From Branchiostoma floridae (lineage: Eukaryota; Chordata; Leptocardii; Amphioxiformes; Branchiostomatidae), in contig NC_049997.1 in assembly GCF_000003815.2 (NCBI RefSeq), positions 5,215,082-5,277,081 on the forward strand: a stretch of DNA of 62,000 bases, given 5' to 3'. The translations under genes were made by a program, and so were the position numbers. Under the pieces are notes generated by a model. It had not been told where the DNA came from and searched no databases. It was given only the letters and a program-made list of their open reading frames with translations. Below are positions 21,630-35,300 of this stretch, one piece after another; position 1 is the stretch's first letter, and each line of letters starts with the position of its first letter.

Positions 21630-22058
21630 GATCAGCTATCGGCTCCGTGTGTTTGTTGTTTACAGTATCCCTGTATAGAGCCCTAAACACCGATTTGTTG
21701 ATGGTGACGTGAACCAAGTGTTTACATTCATATAGCCCGTGGAGCTGCTCGATCAGCTATCGGCTCCGTGTGTTTGTTGTTTACAGTATCCCTGTATAGA
21801 GCCCTAAACACCGATTTGTTGATGGTGACGTGAACCAAGTGTTTACATTCATATAGCCCGTGGAGCTGCTCGATCAGCTATCGGCTCCGTGTGTTTGTTG
21901 TTTACAGTATCCCTGTATAGAGCCCTAAACACCGATTTGTTGATGGTGACGTGAACCAAGTGTTTACATTCATATAGCCCGTGGAGCTGCTTGATCAGCT
22001 ATCGGCTCCGTCTGTTTGTTGTCTACAGTACGCCTGTATAGAGCCCTAAACACCGATT
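21630..22058. repeat. 121-bp satellite, at least 3.5 units
   Basis: 'gatcagctatcggctccgt' starts at 21630, 21751, 21872 and 21993, an exact 121-bp period with near identity. The array runs into the N gap, so the copy number is unknown. Confidence 0.95.
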
Positions 22059-22278
22059 NNNNNNNNNNNNNNNNNNNNNNNNNNNNNNNNNNNNNNNNNN
22101 NNNNNNNNNNNNNNNNNNNNNNNNNNNNNNNNNNNNNNNNNNNNNNNNNNNNNNNNNNNNNNNNNNNNNNNNNNNNNNNNNNNNNNNNNNNNNNNNNNNN
22201 NNNNNNNNNNNNNNNNNNNNNNNNNNNNNNNNNNNNNNNNNNNNNNNNNNNNNNNNNNNNNNNNNNNNNNNNNNNNNN
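22059..22278. other. Assembly gap (220 N)
   Basis: Run of N at the end of the 121-bp satellite; the repeat is the probable cause. Confidence 1.
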
Positions 22279-22409
22279 CTGTAGAGCTCCTCCATGGAGG
22301 TTGCTCGTGCAGCCCCTATTGGAGAGCTAGAGGTCGTCTGACAGTGACGCGGCGACTGCAACGTTATATAGCGTGAGTTGAAATCTAACGTCAACAAAAG
22401 TCGCACGGC

Positions 22410-23180
22410 TTTCGCTTCAACTTAGGATGACAAACAGGACAAATGTTTATGAATACGGTTGAGCCGAGTAAAGTTTATTGTTTATCATAAATATGACCCT
22501 AGAAACTGATAAAATAAAAATGCAAGAGCTTCTGGGGGGCTTCGTGCCCCTGGGCCTCCCCACCGGGGCGCTGCCCCTGGACCCCGCTTCGGTGGCCCCC
22601 GGACCCCTTCCCTTTATTAAAATACGTTTCGGAAACATCCTGACGTGACAAACTAGGGCGACGTCTATCAAACGCTAGAATATACCGTAGTACTTTACAA
22701 GGATCTAATAAATGAGGGACGTAAGTACAAGTCATGTTTATGCGATTCTCGTTCATTGATACCAGTAATACGCGATTGTCTGTACTCAGAGCATGTGTAA
22801 ATGTGGGGTTCCAGAGTATTACGCCAGGAGGCGCGACTTCCCGGTGCATGTTGGATTGGTGGGGCCGCACAAGGGGGTATACTGGGTGTACATATACGGG
22901 TAGCAGGGGGTACCGCTCTGTCACCTTACCCACCTCCATTTAATGTCCAACCCCATGGACGTCGTCAGCCGAATCTAGGCACTCCGAGACGAGTATAGGA
23001 CTTGGTGTGAAATGTTTTTCCCTGGGGTACAATATCGTGGCCTGTCAGGGTTTCAAATGCGATGACTGCTTGATTTGAATCAGCAACCCTAACGGTAAGC
23101 CATCTCGTCACCCGTCATCACGTAGGCCCATCGCAAGTCAAGTCTTCACGTTACGTTGGTGTTTGCTTTCTCGTGCAAGG
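22410..23180 (+). promoter_or_regulatory. Upstream region of CLCA (5' flank, start site not resolved)
   Basis: Contains a C/G-rich block (22530-22620) and no recognised exon. The start codon context is CAAGGATGA (A at -3). No TATA box is convincing near 23.1 kb. The minus-strand open frame 22499-22939 has no family features. Confidence 0.3.
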
Positions 23181-23357
23181 ATGACCAAATTGATAACGAT
23201 TCGCTGGCTTTTGCTGCTGTCGGCGATCGTCTGGTGTTCCCAAGCCGTCCTGAACCAACCAAACGAGATGAAACTCCAGAACAACGGATACACCGACGTG
23301 TTGATTGCTATTAATAATGTCATCCCTGAAGACGGCAACATTATACACAGACTGAAG
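23181..23357 (+). CDS. CLCA: CLCA exon 1: signal peptide and mature N-terminus
   Basis: Begins MTKLITIRWLLLLSAIVWC; cleavage is likely after SQA. The mature part contains LQNNGYTDVLIAINNVIPED, the conserved CLCA start. Ends in phase 0 at donor GTTAGT. The upstream TTG-start extension is not needed. Confidence 0.92.
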
Positions 23358-26300
23358 GTTAGTTTATTTACATCTCAGAATTAGTTTAATAGCTGATAGT
23401 AATACCGCTTTCCTCCAATTCGAATTTGTGATTCTGAAATACTTGAATAGCTTTACTTCACACCTGTCATAATATATCATTTATATTCGCCGGTATATAA
23501 TTTCGCGGTACTTCAAAAACTGTGAACTTTATACCAGCCAAAGAATGTATTTCTCTGTTATTATCTTTCTCCGATATAGTAGACCTACAGGAACATTATG
23601 TTCTTTACTGCTACAAGGGCCAATGTCACTTTCACATTTACAAAACTGTAATAGCTTTGGTTATTATCGATTTTCTTCCAATAGTGACTTTTTTAAAGGT
23701 AGAGTACGTACCTCCAAATTCTCGATGTCTGACAGCACATCTTGGTCACAGAGAATGGCCTAGTCTCGATCTCGCGAAAGAACACGAGACTAGGCCAGGC
23801 TTGCGTAGATCATCTGCCCTCTCACCTCTCCCTCCAAGATGTGCTGTCAGACATCGAAAATTTGGAGGTACGTACTCTACCTTTTAAACAGTCACTGTTG
23901 GAAGAAAATCGATAGTAACTGGATACATACGTGACTGATAAATATCTTCAACAATATTTGTAATAGCTTTGATATTGCCCACACTTACATTCATTGCACG
24001 TGTAGATTCCCCTAAGTGATACAGAACCAACTTGTCTAAATTAACTTTTTTTACCCATTTTGTATTTATCTATTTTGTATTTATGTTGTTGTTGTTGTCA
24101 TCATTACTGTTGTTTTATGTTTTGAGTAGAAGGCTATGTATAAGCAATCTGAGCTTTTTCTCCAATGTTCACAAAACATAATTTGTGTTAATAGAAACAA
24201 GAAAGCTTGTAAAAAAAGGCCGGCCGGTGGGTGCGTATTTTGGGAAAAAGGCCTGGATATGTTAAACAAAATCGCATGAAAAGAGGCGGTTAAACATCGA
24301 AGTCTTGAATTGATCTATTTTCTATCAAAAGGGATTTGTTGAACAGCGAAGAAAAAACTTCGTTGTAAGTGGGGTTCGAACCCACGCCTGCAAAACGCAG
24401 CACCTTATAATTAGACCACTCGGCCACCTTGACACGGTTGCGTAAACCGTGTTTGAAAGGGTTAAAAAGGGTTACATTGGACGATCCATCCAAACCAAAC
24501 GAACCGCTTCTATCGATTCAAAAATAATTTCGTGGTAGGAGTGAAACGAATGGTGTTTTAAAGTCGCGGTGTTTTAAAGTCGCGGTGTTTTAAAGTCGCG
24601 GCTGACACAATACTGTAGTACACTGTGTGTGTAGCAAGATACAGAAGGCTCGTGTTGTAAGCATTGTGATCTTCTGGGACAAATTTCTCGATATTTTTGA
24701 CAGAGCATATGTCCCACTCTGGTTCGTCTTTGTGTCTTGTAATCACATACATAAGTACAGTACGGTGTCTACGGACCGTATACGTTAAGGGGGGGCACTA
24801 GAGAAGGGACGGGTCAGGGTTGTTTTTCGAGACCCTTCTAATATGTATGCAAATGAGTGGGACAGAGTCGCTATGCTACCATGAGGTATGGAGTTAACGT
24901 GATGTTACGTGATGCCATCACATGTCTATTGGATCTCCTTTGTAGTCAATTCCAACGCTATATATACAAATGTACATATATATTCATCATACGTAGTTAC
25001 GTACGTCTATGATATTGATTATGAATAGCAGTTGTTTAAGGGGTTGGTTGATGTCGTCTTTGTTTCTGCTAAATGCGTACCACAAAATCTCATGTTTTAA
25101 GTGTTCAGATCCAAAATATACGCATATGCCTCACTCCTACAGATAATAAGAGTTCATAGATCTTAACCCTATTCAGACCGGGGGGGGGGGCTTTTGAGGC
25201 CTGCGCCAACTTTGATGTCCCATAACGCCAGAACGGCTTACGCTAGAGCCACCAAACTTGGTGAGTTTTCCTAAAATTTAGTTGAGAACAATTTCAGAAT
25301 GTTTGAAAAATTTTCCATTTTTTTCTTGTTGCCTTGGCAACCGTCTGTTGACAGGCACTTTTGACGAAAATCGCTAATTTCGGTTCTAACAATGTATTTT
25401 TTAAGTTTATTTACGATATTACTGCTATTAGCTTACATAAATAGAATCTTATGTTATCTAGAATATCTTTCATAATTAATTATGAAAAATTATGCTAATG
25501 TGATGACGTCACGTGGCCAAAATCCAAGATGGCGGACCGTATGGCAAGATCAGCAATAACTACCTTATTATCCCTAATAAGTTGTAACTACCTGGTATAC
25601 TTTCATCAAAAACGTTTAAATGAACGTTTCCAGTCTATTTCCGTTGTCTTTTGTGATTATTTATCGCCAAAAATGTATTTTTGAAAATTCAAAGAGGTGG
25701 ATATAAGATGGCGGAGCCCCACTGGTATCTTATATATGCATGACGTCATTTTATGACGTCATTTTGACGTAATCGATGTTGCTATTGGCAACAGAAGTCG
25801 TAATAAACATTATTGTTCTGTTATCTGCACTTGCTGTTACATTTTTGTAGCATACATTGAGGTTTTCTGGGAATACCCCCATTTCACGGTTCCAGCCAAT
25901 CAAGTCAAATTGATGACGTCATAATTACGTCATATTACGTCACCGTTGCGTCGAACGTCAAATAAACGTCAGATATTATGTCTTTATCATTCTCTGAAAA
26001 TTTGGTGTCCATACGATAATGCGTTTTAGAATTACAGGTCAGGGATGACCAAAAAAGCCCGGTCTGAATAGGGTTAAATGATTTCAAAATATCTGTATTT
26101 TTCTGGGATCAAAATAATGTCTACAGTGGAAAGAAAACATCATTTGGCCGAAATACATTATCATGAACATAACAATACTGAAAATAGTCAATGATTCTTT
26201 TGGTTACTGACTTATGCAGTTTCTCTTCATCCGGGTCCTGTGCCCAGGAAACCGGATCAGTCCGGAGGAACACCAGAGACATGACGGATCCGGAAACGGA

Positions 26301-29300
26301 AATGGCGGCGCCGATGCAGAACACTTTCTGTCAGGCTTCTACGGTTTGCTGTCGGTAGTGAAAAATTCTGATTTAGGTTTTGTGAAGTAGGTACAACTCA
26401 AAAACAACGTAGAGAGGAGGTTACACAATACAGTCAAACCTGTTTTAGCGGCCACCTTTGCATACCGGCCACCTCGCCGTTACGGTCACTTTTTGCGGTC
26501 CCTTGGATTTTTCCAATTGAGCTAAGCATTAAGAAATATAATAGTCTATAGCGGCCACCTGTCCAACGCGGCCACGGCCACACGATTTCAGGTCCCGTAG
26601 ATACAGAAACACTGCCTATTGCCCTGCACCTTTAAGTTTAAAATCGTAGTACGCGTGCCTTGAACGTTAGAGTGCAAGTCTTTGTCGGCGAATTTATCGG
26701 ATGGCATTATCAATCACTTTCTTTTTAGAATTACAGGTGTCAGAAGGGGCGGGCCTCAAAAGCCCCCCCCCCCCCCCCAGTCCAGGGATGAGCAAAAAAG
26801 CCGGTCTGAATAGGGTTAAATCTTCATGAAATATTCTGACTATGCAAATTACGAAAGACCAGAGCGACACGTGTGTACGCGGTGTGTGAGTAGTGCACAC
26901 GCCGGTGTAAGCAGTGCTCGAGCAGTGCACACGCTGGTGTAAGCGGTGAGAGAGCATTGCACACGCTGGTGTATCGGCAGTGTGCGAGCATTGCGTACAC
27001 TGGTGTATGCAGTGCGCGAGCAGTGCAGACGCTGGTGTAAGCAGTGCGCGAGCAGTGTACACGCTGGTCGTGAGCGGTGAGCGAGCAGTGCACAAGCTGG
27101 TGTACGCAGTGAGCGAGCAGTGTACGCGCTGGTGTGTGTTGTGCGCGAGCAGTGTACACGCTGGTGTAAGCAGTGCGCGAGCAGTGCAGACGCTGGTGTA
27201 TTAGTAGTGCGCGAGCAGTGCAGACGCTGGGGTTTGATGATAGAGCTGGGCTGTCTAACAGGTATGTCTACGTTTCTGGCCTGTCCGATTTCTACTATAC
27301 TTAGACCACCTCAATGACCGTAAGTCATTTCTTGAGACCCCCCGCGAAGTGGGTGTTGCCCCCCCTAGCAACACATAGCAACGAACTTTGACCCCAAGTT
27401 ACCCTATAAGCCTATTTGCATTTACCAGTACGCATGCTCGGAATTTCCTTAGCAACGAAAAAATGAGATAAGCAAGTCGCGTTCGACAGGGAAGCGTGTG
27501 TCCAGGTTCAATGTTCAGGTGTCGAGATTTTTAGCCTCTACACGGCGTTAACGGCAGCTACCCGCCTGGATCTGATGTTCCAACGATGTCCTAAACCCTG
27601 TGTACCTGAAACACCGTGTTCAGTTTCGCTTCAGAGGAATTTACGGTACGTTTTTTGACGGTATCCAAGCAAGTGTTACCATAGTTAGTGATAACGCATG
27701 CATCCCTCCCCCATGCACGATGCCATCTATCTTTGCCGCTTACTTCTAGAATTTCTGTCCATTCTCACTACAGCCAGGTTTTTGTCTGTAAAGGTTACCA
27801 GTGTGACATAATTAGGAAATTTTAACCTACGTATGTTATAAACCGTAAAAATGTTAGCTAAAATGCACGACCTTGTGTCTTCACAATAATGAAAGCCGAT
27901 ATGGTCATTGTCTCGTGATCTCTCGTGTCCGGATATGGCCCCGCTTGCACTGACTGAGGAGCTTTCGTACTGTGACCAACACTTCGATTAGAAAGATAAA
28001 AAAATGTTAAGAACCAACAGCGAGTACACTAATAATCGCAGTAAATGGCTTGGATGTCCGTATTAGTATTAAACTGGTGCTTTAGGTTGAAAAATTGTAC
28101 TTTAATAAATGTGCAAGCAAGGTCGCTGCAAGTTATGCAAACGTGGCGGAGGGGAGGGGTGCATGTAGAATGTGCATTGAAGTGTATTGCGCTTTAAAGC
28201 TGTATTTTGTGTTTAAGTGTTGATATTTGCTTTAATGTTTCTTCCTTTTTTAAAGGTGCCGGAGTTCAACATGAGGTTGTGTGCAGTGGTCGGCTGCGGT
28301 AATGGAACATATCAACCAAGGCGGTTTCAACCTTCTTGTATCAACTTTTAAAAAAAGGAAGTCAGGGACATGTCCAAATAAAAACATGGAACAAAAAAAG
28401 GATTTTGATGATGCAACTGTCCCCAACCTTTCCAGCTATGCATTTCCCACTGACAAGAAAGACCCATGGTCGGAAAAAACTGTTCTTGCTCACAGATTGC
28501 CAACACTTGGGTTCGCTTCCTGTCTGTTACACTACAACCACTGATAGTATGGCCAAGTAGAGCTGCAATTTCCAAGACCTTGCCACCACAGTTCAAGAAA
28601 CAATGTAGTAGAATAAGATGCATAATTGATTGTACAGAAATATTTATTAAGAGACCTAGATCTTTAGACTTACAAGCCTCCACATGGTATGACTATAAAA
28701 ACACAATACTTTAAAGCTGCTTGTAGGGATCACACCAAATGGGCACATCTCCTTTCTTTCAAAGACCTATGGCGGAAGAGCCTCTGATGTGTTCATTACC
28801 TGGGACTGTGGCTTTTTAGATTTGGTTGATCCAAATGACGTTATGAAAATAATGGCAGATAGGGGATTTCCAATCCAGGAGGACCTGATGCTGCTGAATG
28901 CAACACTAGAAATACCACCAGCAGCATAGGGGAGGCGACACATGACAAGAGACAAAGTAAAGAAAACAAAAACTGTTGCAAACTTGAGGATCCGCGTAGA
29001 GCGTGCTAACAATCGACTGAAGGACTTCAAAATCCTGGAGGGTACATTTCCCATAACACTCATGTCAGCAGTAGATGACATTATCAAGGTCTGTGCTGCA
29101 TTGGTTCGGAACCTGCAGCCAGACTTGGTGAAATAAACAGTTGGCATACAAGCCATTCAAGTTGGCAGAGATAAACTGTATTGAATTGCTGGCAGCTGAG
29201 TGCCAGTGACTTTTTTAATGATCCTTTACTGATTATGTTGTGATAGCAGGAAACTGTGACCGATGATAATAATGACAATGTAATGAAGATGTAATAGATA

Positions 29301-32300
29301 AAAGTGGATCCTTTCTGTAACATGTCCTCAAATGTATTCTCAAACATTTTTCATACATTAAGTTGTGAGTTCTGTACATTTATGCTGCCATACTGGTGGT
29401 GATGTAGGAACATATTTTTTTGAATAAAATCAACGGGATCTTACTTTTGCCTTTGTTCATGAAGTGGCTTGTGTAATGGGAAATGATTTATCGAACAGAC
29501 AAACTAACAAACTAGCAGTAGGAGCTCACAATAATTATGTTTTCCCGATATGGATAAAAATTGCTCTTGCTGGTGTCTTCTTTTCATTTCTTTTTCTACT
29601 GTCAGGAACCAATCAGCTTATAACTGCCATGAACCAATCAATTTTAGAACTGCATGAGCAAATTAGCAGTATAACTATGAAGAACCGTCCTGTGTCTTAG
29701 CTCTTCATGTGTATAAACTTCCGCCTCCTCATCCATAACGGCCGGAACGAAAATGAAAAAAAAAACTCCACTTACTTCATATACTGTCAGTAAAACACAA
29801 ACACACGTCTTACACCAGACTTCAAAAACTTAAAATTATCTTTATTCTTAACTGACAGTTCTAGAATCTTCTTTAGAACAGGTGTGCGTTCGTACCTGTC
29901 AGGTGGGAACACCTGCGGCGCCGCACGGCGCGGCGCGGAGCGCCATCTCCTTAAACAAACGCTGACACTACACACGCGTGACGCAACACTGGGTTGGCAA
30001 GTTATCTCCCAAAATGGCGGATTTTACCCGTCATGCATTTCGCGCCGGTAATTGCGAATACGCTTATTGTTGACTAATTGCCCCCTCCACGCCCAGTGTG
30101 AAAACATTCCAAGAGGGGTTCCACCAAGCCAGGTAAAGTTTTACCTGGAACCCCGGGGTTGTTACGGAACATAACATCCTGAAGCCTTCACAATCAGGTT
30201 ACAGGCCGAAACATTCCACCACAACAAAATTAGTCAATGCTATGTGACCGACACGATCCTAGACAACATGAACAGAGGGCAGTTGACAGGTACATTTATT
30301 TCTGGACCTGAAAAAGGCGTTCGACACCGTGCCCCATGAAATCATTCTGGACAGAATAACATATACATGATCAACAGCTGTCTGTATTAGGTTGGAATTC
30401 CCTGGCATCTTGCCGGCATTTCAGGGTTGGACAAGTTTTCTAAAGTTCACTTGTCCTATTTGGCATGTACATAAAAAATTACTTGCCCGATTCAACCGTC
30501 TACTTGCCCGAAATTTAAACAACATTTTTCTATGTATTTCACTGTGACCTCCAGCAATTGACTTCCTTTATATGAATTTTCTCAACCGATATCAACCGAT
30601 TTAGTTAGGCTAGTGCGTATGCGCTGCGCATTGCGTACGCCGGACCTCATATATACGAACTTGAATATATACGCACGTGTGACAGCATCCTTATATAGTT
30701 TAACTATCTTCCCCAAACGTACGATGTACGGCGTTATTACCTCGTTATGTCTCTGCGAGCGGTATTATACGCAACCCCGCCGGTCCTGTGTCATCGTTAT
30801 AAAGGGCCACAGCGTCAACTGGTCAAGCCAGAGGATTAGAACCCAGAACCTTTATGCCACAAAGACGCTACAAATGGTGAACTTCTCTCTTTCTCTCTCT
30901 CCCTCTCTCTCCCCTCTCTCTCTCTCTCTCCCTCCCTGTTTCTCTCCCTCTCCTCTCCCTCCCTCCCCTCCCCTTTCTCCATCTCTGTCTCCCTCTCCCT
31001 CCCTCCCCCTCTCTCTCCCCCTCTCTCTCCATCTCTCTGTCTTCTCTCTCTCTCTCTCTTTCTCTCCCTCTCCCTCCCTCCCCTCCCACTCTCTCCATCT
31101 CTCTCTCTCCCTCCCTCCCTCCCCCTCTCTCTCTCTCTCCCTGTCCCCCCTTCTCTGTTTTTCGGAATACAGCTTTGTTTCATATTTGTACCAGAGAGAC
31201 ATCTTACGTTTCTGAAGGGTAGACATCCAGGTAAGCAAAATCCAAATACAATTCAATCTCTACAATTGGGTAAAAAACGGATATTTACTTCCGGACGTTT
31301 CGAGTGACATCCATCACTCTTCTTTAGCGTCACTAGAATGAACTAGCAGAACAATTCCATACAAGCACAGCTAACTAGAAAAACTGGTTTAACCACTACA
31401 TCGTTCCTTAGGATGGACCAACTTCTGTCTGAGGGTGGAGTGGGGTTTGAAGTTCGTAGCAATGTTGAAGTTCTGTAGGATTCGCCGGAGTTTCTCTGAT
31501 ACTCCTTGGATGTACGGGATTGAGGCATTCACTGTCTTCTTCTTCTAGTCGAGTGGCTTACTGTTTGAAGGTTTCTTGGACTCATGAGATGGTTTCAGGG
31601 CTTTGTTGAAAGACCATTGTCTGTAGCCACACTTGTTCAGAGCGTCCTTAAGGTGTCGTCTGACCATAGGATACTATGCTAACATGATTTACATTTGAGT
31701 AACTTTTGCATTTAATCCTAACGATTTAGTGGTTAAACCAGTTTTTCTAGTTAGCTGTGCTTGTATGGAATTGTTCTGCTAGTTCATTCTAGTGACGCTG
31801 AAGAGTCGTGATGGATGTCAGTCGAAACGTCCGGAAGTAAATATCCGTTTTTTATCCAGTTGTAGAGATTGAATTGTATTTGAACAGAGAAACATCTTAT
31901 TTGTCATTTTCCCTTTTGTCTTCAAAAACTTTATCACGTTAACGTACAACAGTGATCTTACTCACCACTTTACAGTTTTACAAATATGAAATGCTGTACA
32001 AGCAGTCACATCGCACTATGTCACTATAAAGTTTACTTCTCTACAAAATCTGAAGGACTAACCTACATCATACTACAGGATTGTCATCAGGGAACGAGTC
32101 AAACCAGTAGATGGCATGACACGCATGATGGCATGGGCAATTGTTCCACTATAAGCTGCGAGTGCGACCAAAGATTTCACAGATCGTTAAACAGATTACA
32201 GTAGTAAATAACAATGTTTTCTACATTTTCTTTGTTCTTTTCTGTCTGTTAGATATTACATTTTCATCTTTTTTTTTCAATCTTTTTATTGATTTTTCAA

Positions 32301-35300
32301 ATACAAGATACACATGTAACAATCATACATAGAGCAATATTACTGAAAGGACATGTGGAACAAACAAAAAAAAAATAAATAAAACCAGAGAACAATGAGG
32401 ATAACTTATAGAAGTGTACACAAATGGATATAACAAGGAAATGATAAACAGAAATTGTACTATGTTATTCACTATGTTTTAACGATAAAGCTATTTTCCC
32501 CCATTTACCAAAGTGTTCTTTTATCTTATCCATCCTTTTTGCTATAATATATTCTAGCCTATGGAAGTATGACATATATGAAATAAAGGCTTGTAGATTA
32601 AGAGAGTGTTGACGGTTCTTGAAAATAAAGTGTTTGCCAAGAAGGACAATTATATTGGCAGAAACTGGACACCGACAATTCAAATCACCAAAAATAACTT
32701 TGAAAAGGTTTAGATTTAAATGTTCCCCAGTATTAACGAAAAACCAGTCTTCTACTTGCATCCAGAAACGTGTAGCAACTCTACAATGAAAAAAGAGATG
32801 GAAGACTGTTTCTTCATCTTCATTACAATATTCACATATGGGCGACTCCTTCAAACCGCAAGTGTATAAGGTCTTGTTCACGGTCAAGTATTTGAATAAT
32901 AGTTTATGTTGAAACATGCAAACACTAGAGTCAATGGAAATTTTATAAGTTAGGCTATGAACCTTTTGCCATGGTATTGGGCAGTTGAAATAGTCTTCCC
33001 ACGTGTACTGTATCCTGTCTGAAGTTTCACATAATCTGGCTTCATTCATGTAGAAAGCATATAGGCATTTATTAATATTTTTACTATGTAGCCAGGTTAC
33101 ATCTCTACAGGCAGGGATGCAAACACGTAGCTCAGCTGAGGAGCTTTGTCTTAGAAAATGTTTCCATTGAGGAGGAATAGCTGACAAAAGTTGACGATAC
33201 TGATAAGCTGTACAGACATCTCCGAATTTGACTTCAAAATTGTCAAAAGATAAAAAATTATTCTCAGCGTCAATAATGTCGTTTACAAAAAGTACTTTTT
33301 TATTGAGGAAGGCTGAGGAGAAAAGGGGTCGCCCACTTATGCAAATATGTGAATTCAAGCAAAGGAGTTGCTGTTTGACTTGTATGCTATTTTCTGGGGG
33401 GCGTAGTTGGTATTTCAACCAGCTTTGTATAACCTGTCGGTTAATAATCAAAATTTCGAAGTCATTCGTTTTAAGCTGTGCAAAAGGGGACGTACTGGTT
33501 CTAAGAACAGGACTAGAGAAGGACAGTAGTTTAGAACAAAACCAATTTTCGTTTTTGTGTAGTTTTGGCACCCAGGCGGCCTTCAGTTTGAGATCGACAG
33601 CTCGCAGATTTTGAAGTTTTAATCCACCTTGATCATAATCATTATACATTGTCTTTCGCTTAATTCGCTCGGGTCCGTCACGCCATAAAAACTTAAAAAT
33701 CTTTTTTTCATATTTGTCGAAAAAAGCTGACGATGGAGACGGGAGCGAACTCAATAAAAATATAAACTGTGAAACTATAAGTGTATTTACCAGTGTGACT
33801 TTCCCCATGAGTGACAGTGCTTTTTCTTTCCAGGGATTCAAAATCTTATCTACTTTTTCATATATTTTCGGTCAAAATTGATTGACACAATATCTTTAAA
33901 GTTTACAGGAATATGGATACCTAAAACTTCTGTAGGTCCATCTGTCCATCGAATGGGCAGAGGAGAGGGTAAATAGAAGTCTGTATATTTTAGAGAACCA
34001 ATACGAAGTACAGCGCACTTGTCAAAGTTAGGAACTAGACCAGACAGCAACGCAAAGAGATCTAAATCGCTGGTAAGGGCGTTAAGAGAGCCAATGGTTG
34101 GAGCGAGTGGAAAATTGGAGTCATCTGCATATTGAGAGATTTTTGTTTCGATGCCATGAATATTTAAACCTTTTATTTCATTGTTACTTCTGATTTTAAT
34201 TGCTAGTATTTCAACACCCAAAATAAAAAGATAAGGAGAAAGTGGGCAGCCCTGGCGAACTCCACGGGTGAGGGGGAATGATTCAGAGATATACCCATAG
34301 TTAATTACTTTACTAACCGCACTTTTATATAAGATCTTTATCCAATTCAGGAAGGATTCTCCAAATCCAAAATATCTTAACACTTTGAGAATGAATTCTT
34401 GTCTTATTCTATCAAATGCTTTCTGGAAATCCGCAATAAAAATTAAACCTGGCTTTTCGTTAAGTTCATAATATTCTATGATTTCTAATATTTTTCGTAT
34501 ATTGTCACTTATATTACGTCCTTGTACAAATCCTGTCTGATCGTATGAAACCAGGCTTGAGATTACATTTTTCATGCGCAAGGCTATGCACTTTGATAAA
34601 ATTCTGGTATCACAGTTTAGTAATGTTATAGGTCGCCAGTTTTTCATAATAGTGGGGTTTTTATCTTGTCCAGTAGGGTCCTGTTTAAGAATTTGAGAAA
34701 TGAGACCAATGTTTTGGGATTCAGACAGATGCCCCACCTGAAAGGAGTAATTGAATGAGTCTACCATTGGTTGTTTTAAGATATTAAAAAATGTCTTATA
34801 AAAATCAGTAGGGAGTCCGTCAAGACCTGGAGACTTTCCACTAGAAAAAGATTCGACAGCTAATTTCAATTCCTTTTCAGTTATCAAACCTTCACAACTG
34901 CTACATTGCCCAGATGATAATACGGGGGTCGCCTTTGGAAAAAAGGGTAAGAATACCTCACTGTCTAAAGACATGGGAGGATTTTCGAACGCATAGAGGT
35001 CAGCATAAAATTTTACTTGCTCCTGCAGAATGTTTTGAGGCTCCGTGAAGATCAATCCATCTGAAGTCACAAGTGTCGTCAGGTTGTGAAACGAAGAAGA
35101 CTGTTCGATCTACTAACTAAGTTCATGAAAAATTTCGTACATTTTTCTCCCTGCTCCATAAATTTGGCCCTTCTGTTTACGATCAAATTATTAGCTTTTG
35201 CTTGGTAAATTAATTCTAGTTCATATTTTTTCCTTTGTAACTTATGAAAGATGTCACTATCTGGGGATGCGTCTAATATTTTCTGCAGGCTGTCGATCTC

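Noticed and set aside
22499-22939. 146-codon minus frame upstream of CLCA
   Set aside because: No recognisable domain, no splice context and low-complexity Gly/Arg end over a GC-rich block.
24365-24433. Functional tRNA-Leu gene
   Set aside because: A and B boxes are good, but the acceptor does not pair and the anticodon and variable arms are defective.
26694-27317. Cys/Ala-rich frames on both strands, mirrored at 35714-36267
   Set aside because: They come from the 32-bp subterminal repeats of the DNA transposon.
28348-29156. Minus-strand frames of 111 and 129 codons
   Set aside because: Shadows of the transposase relic on the plus strand, whose motifs are clear.
30613-31256. Open frames of 76-200 codons on both strands
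   Set aside because: They read through a pyrimidine microsatellite and encode Ser/Leu/Pro or Arg/Glu/Gly low-complexity sequence.
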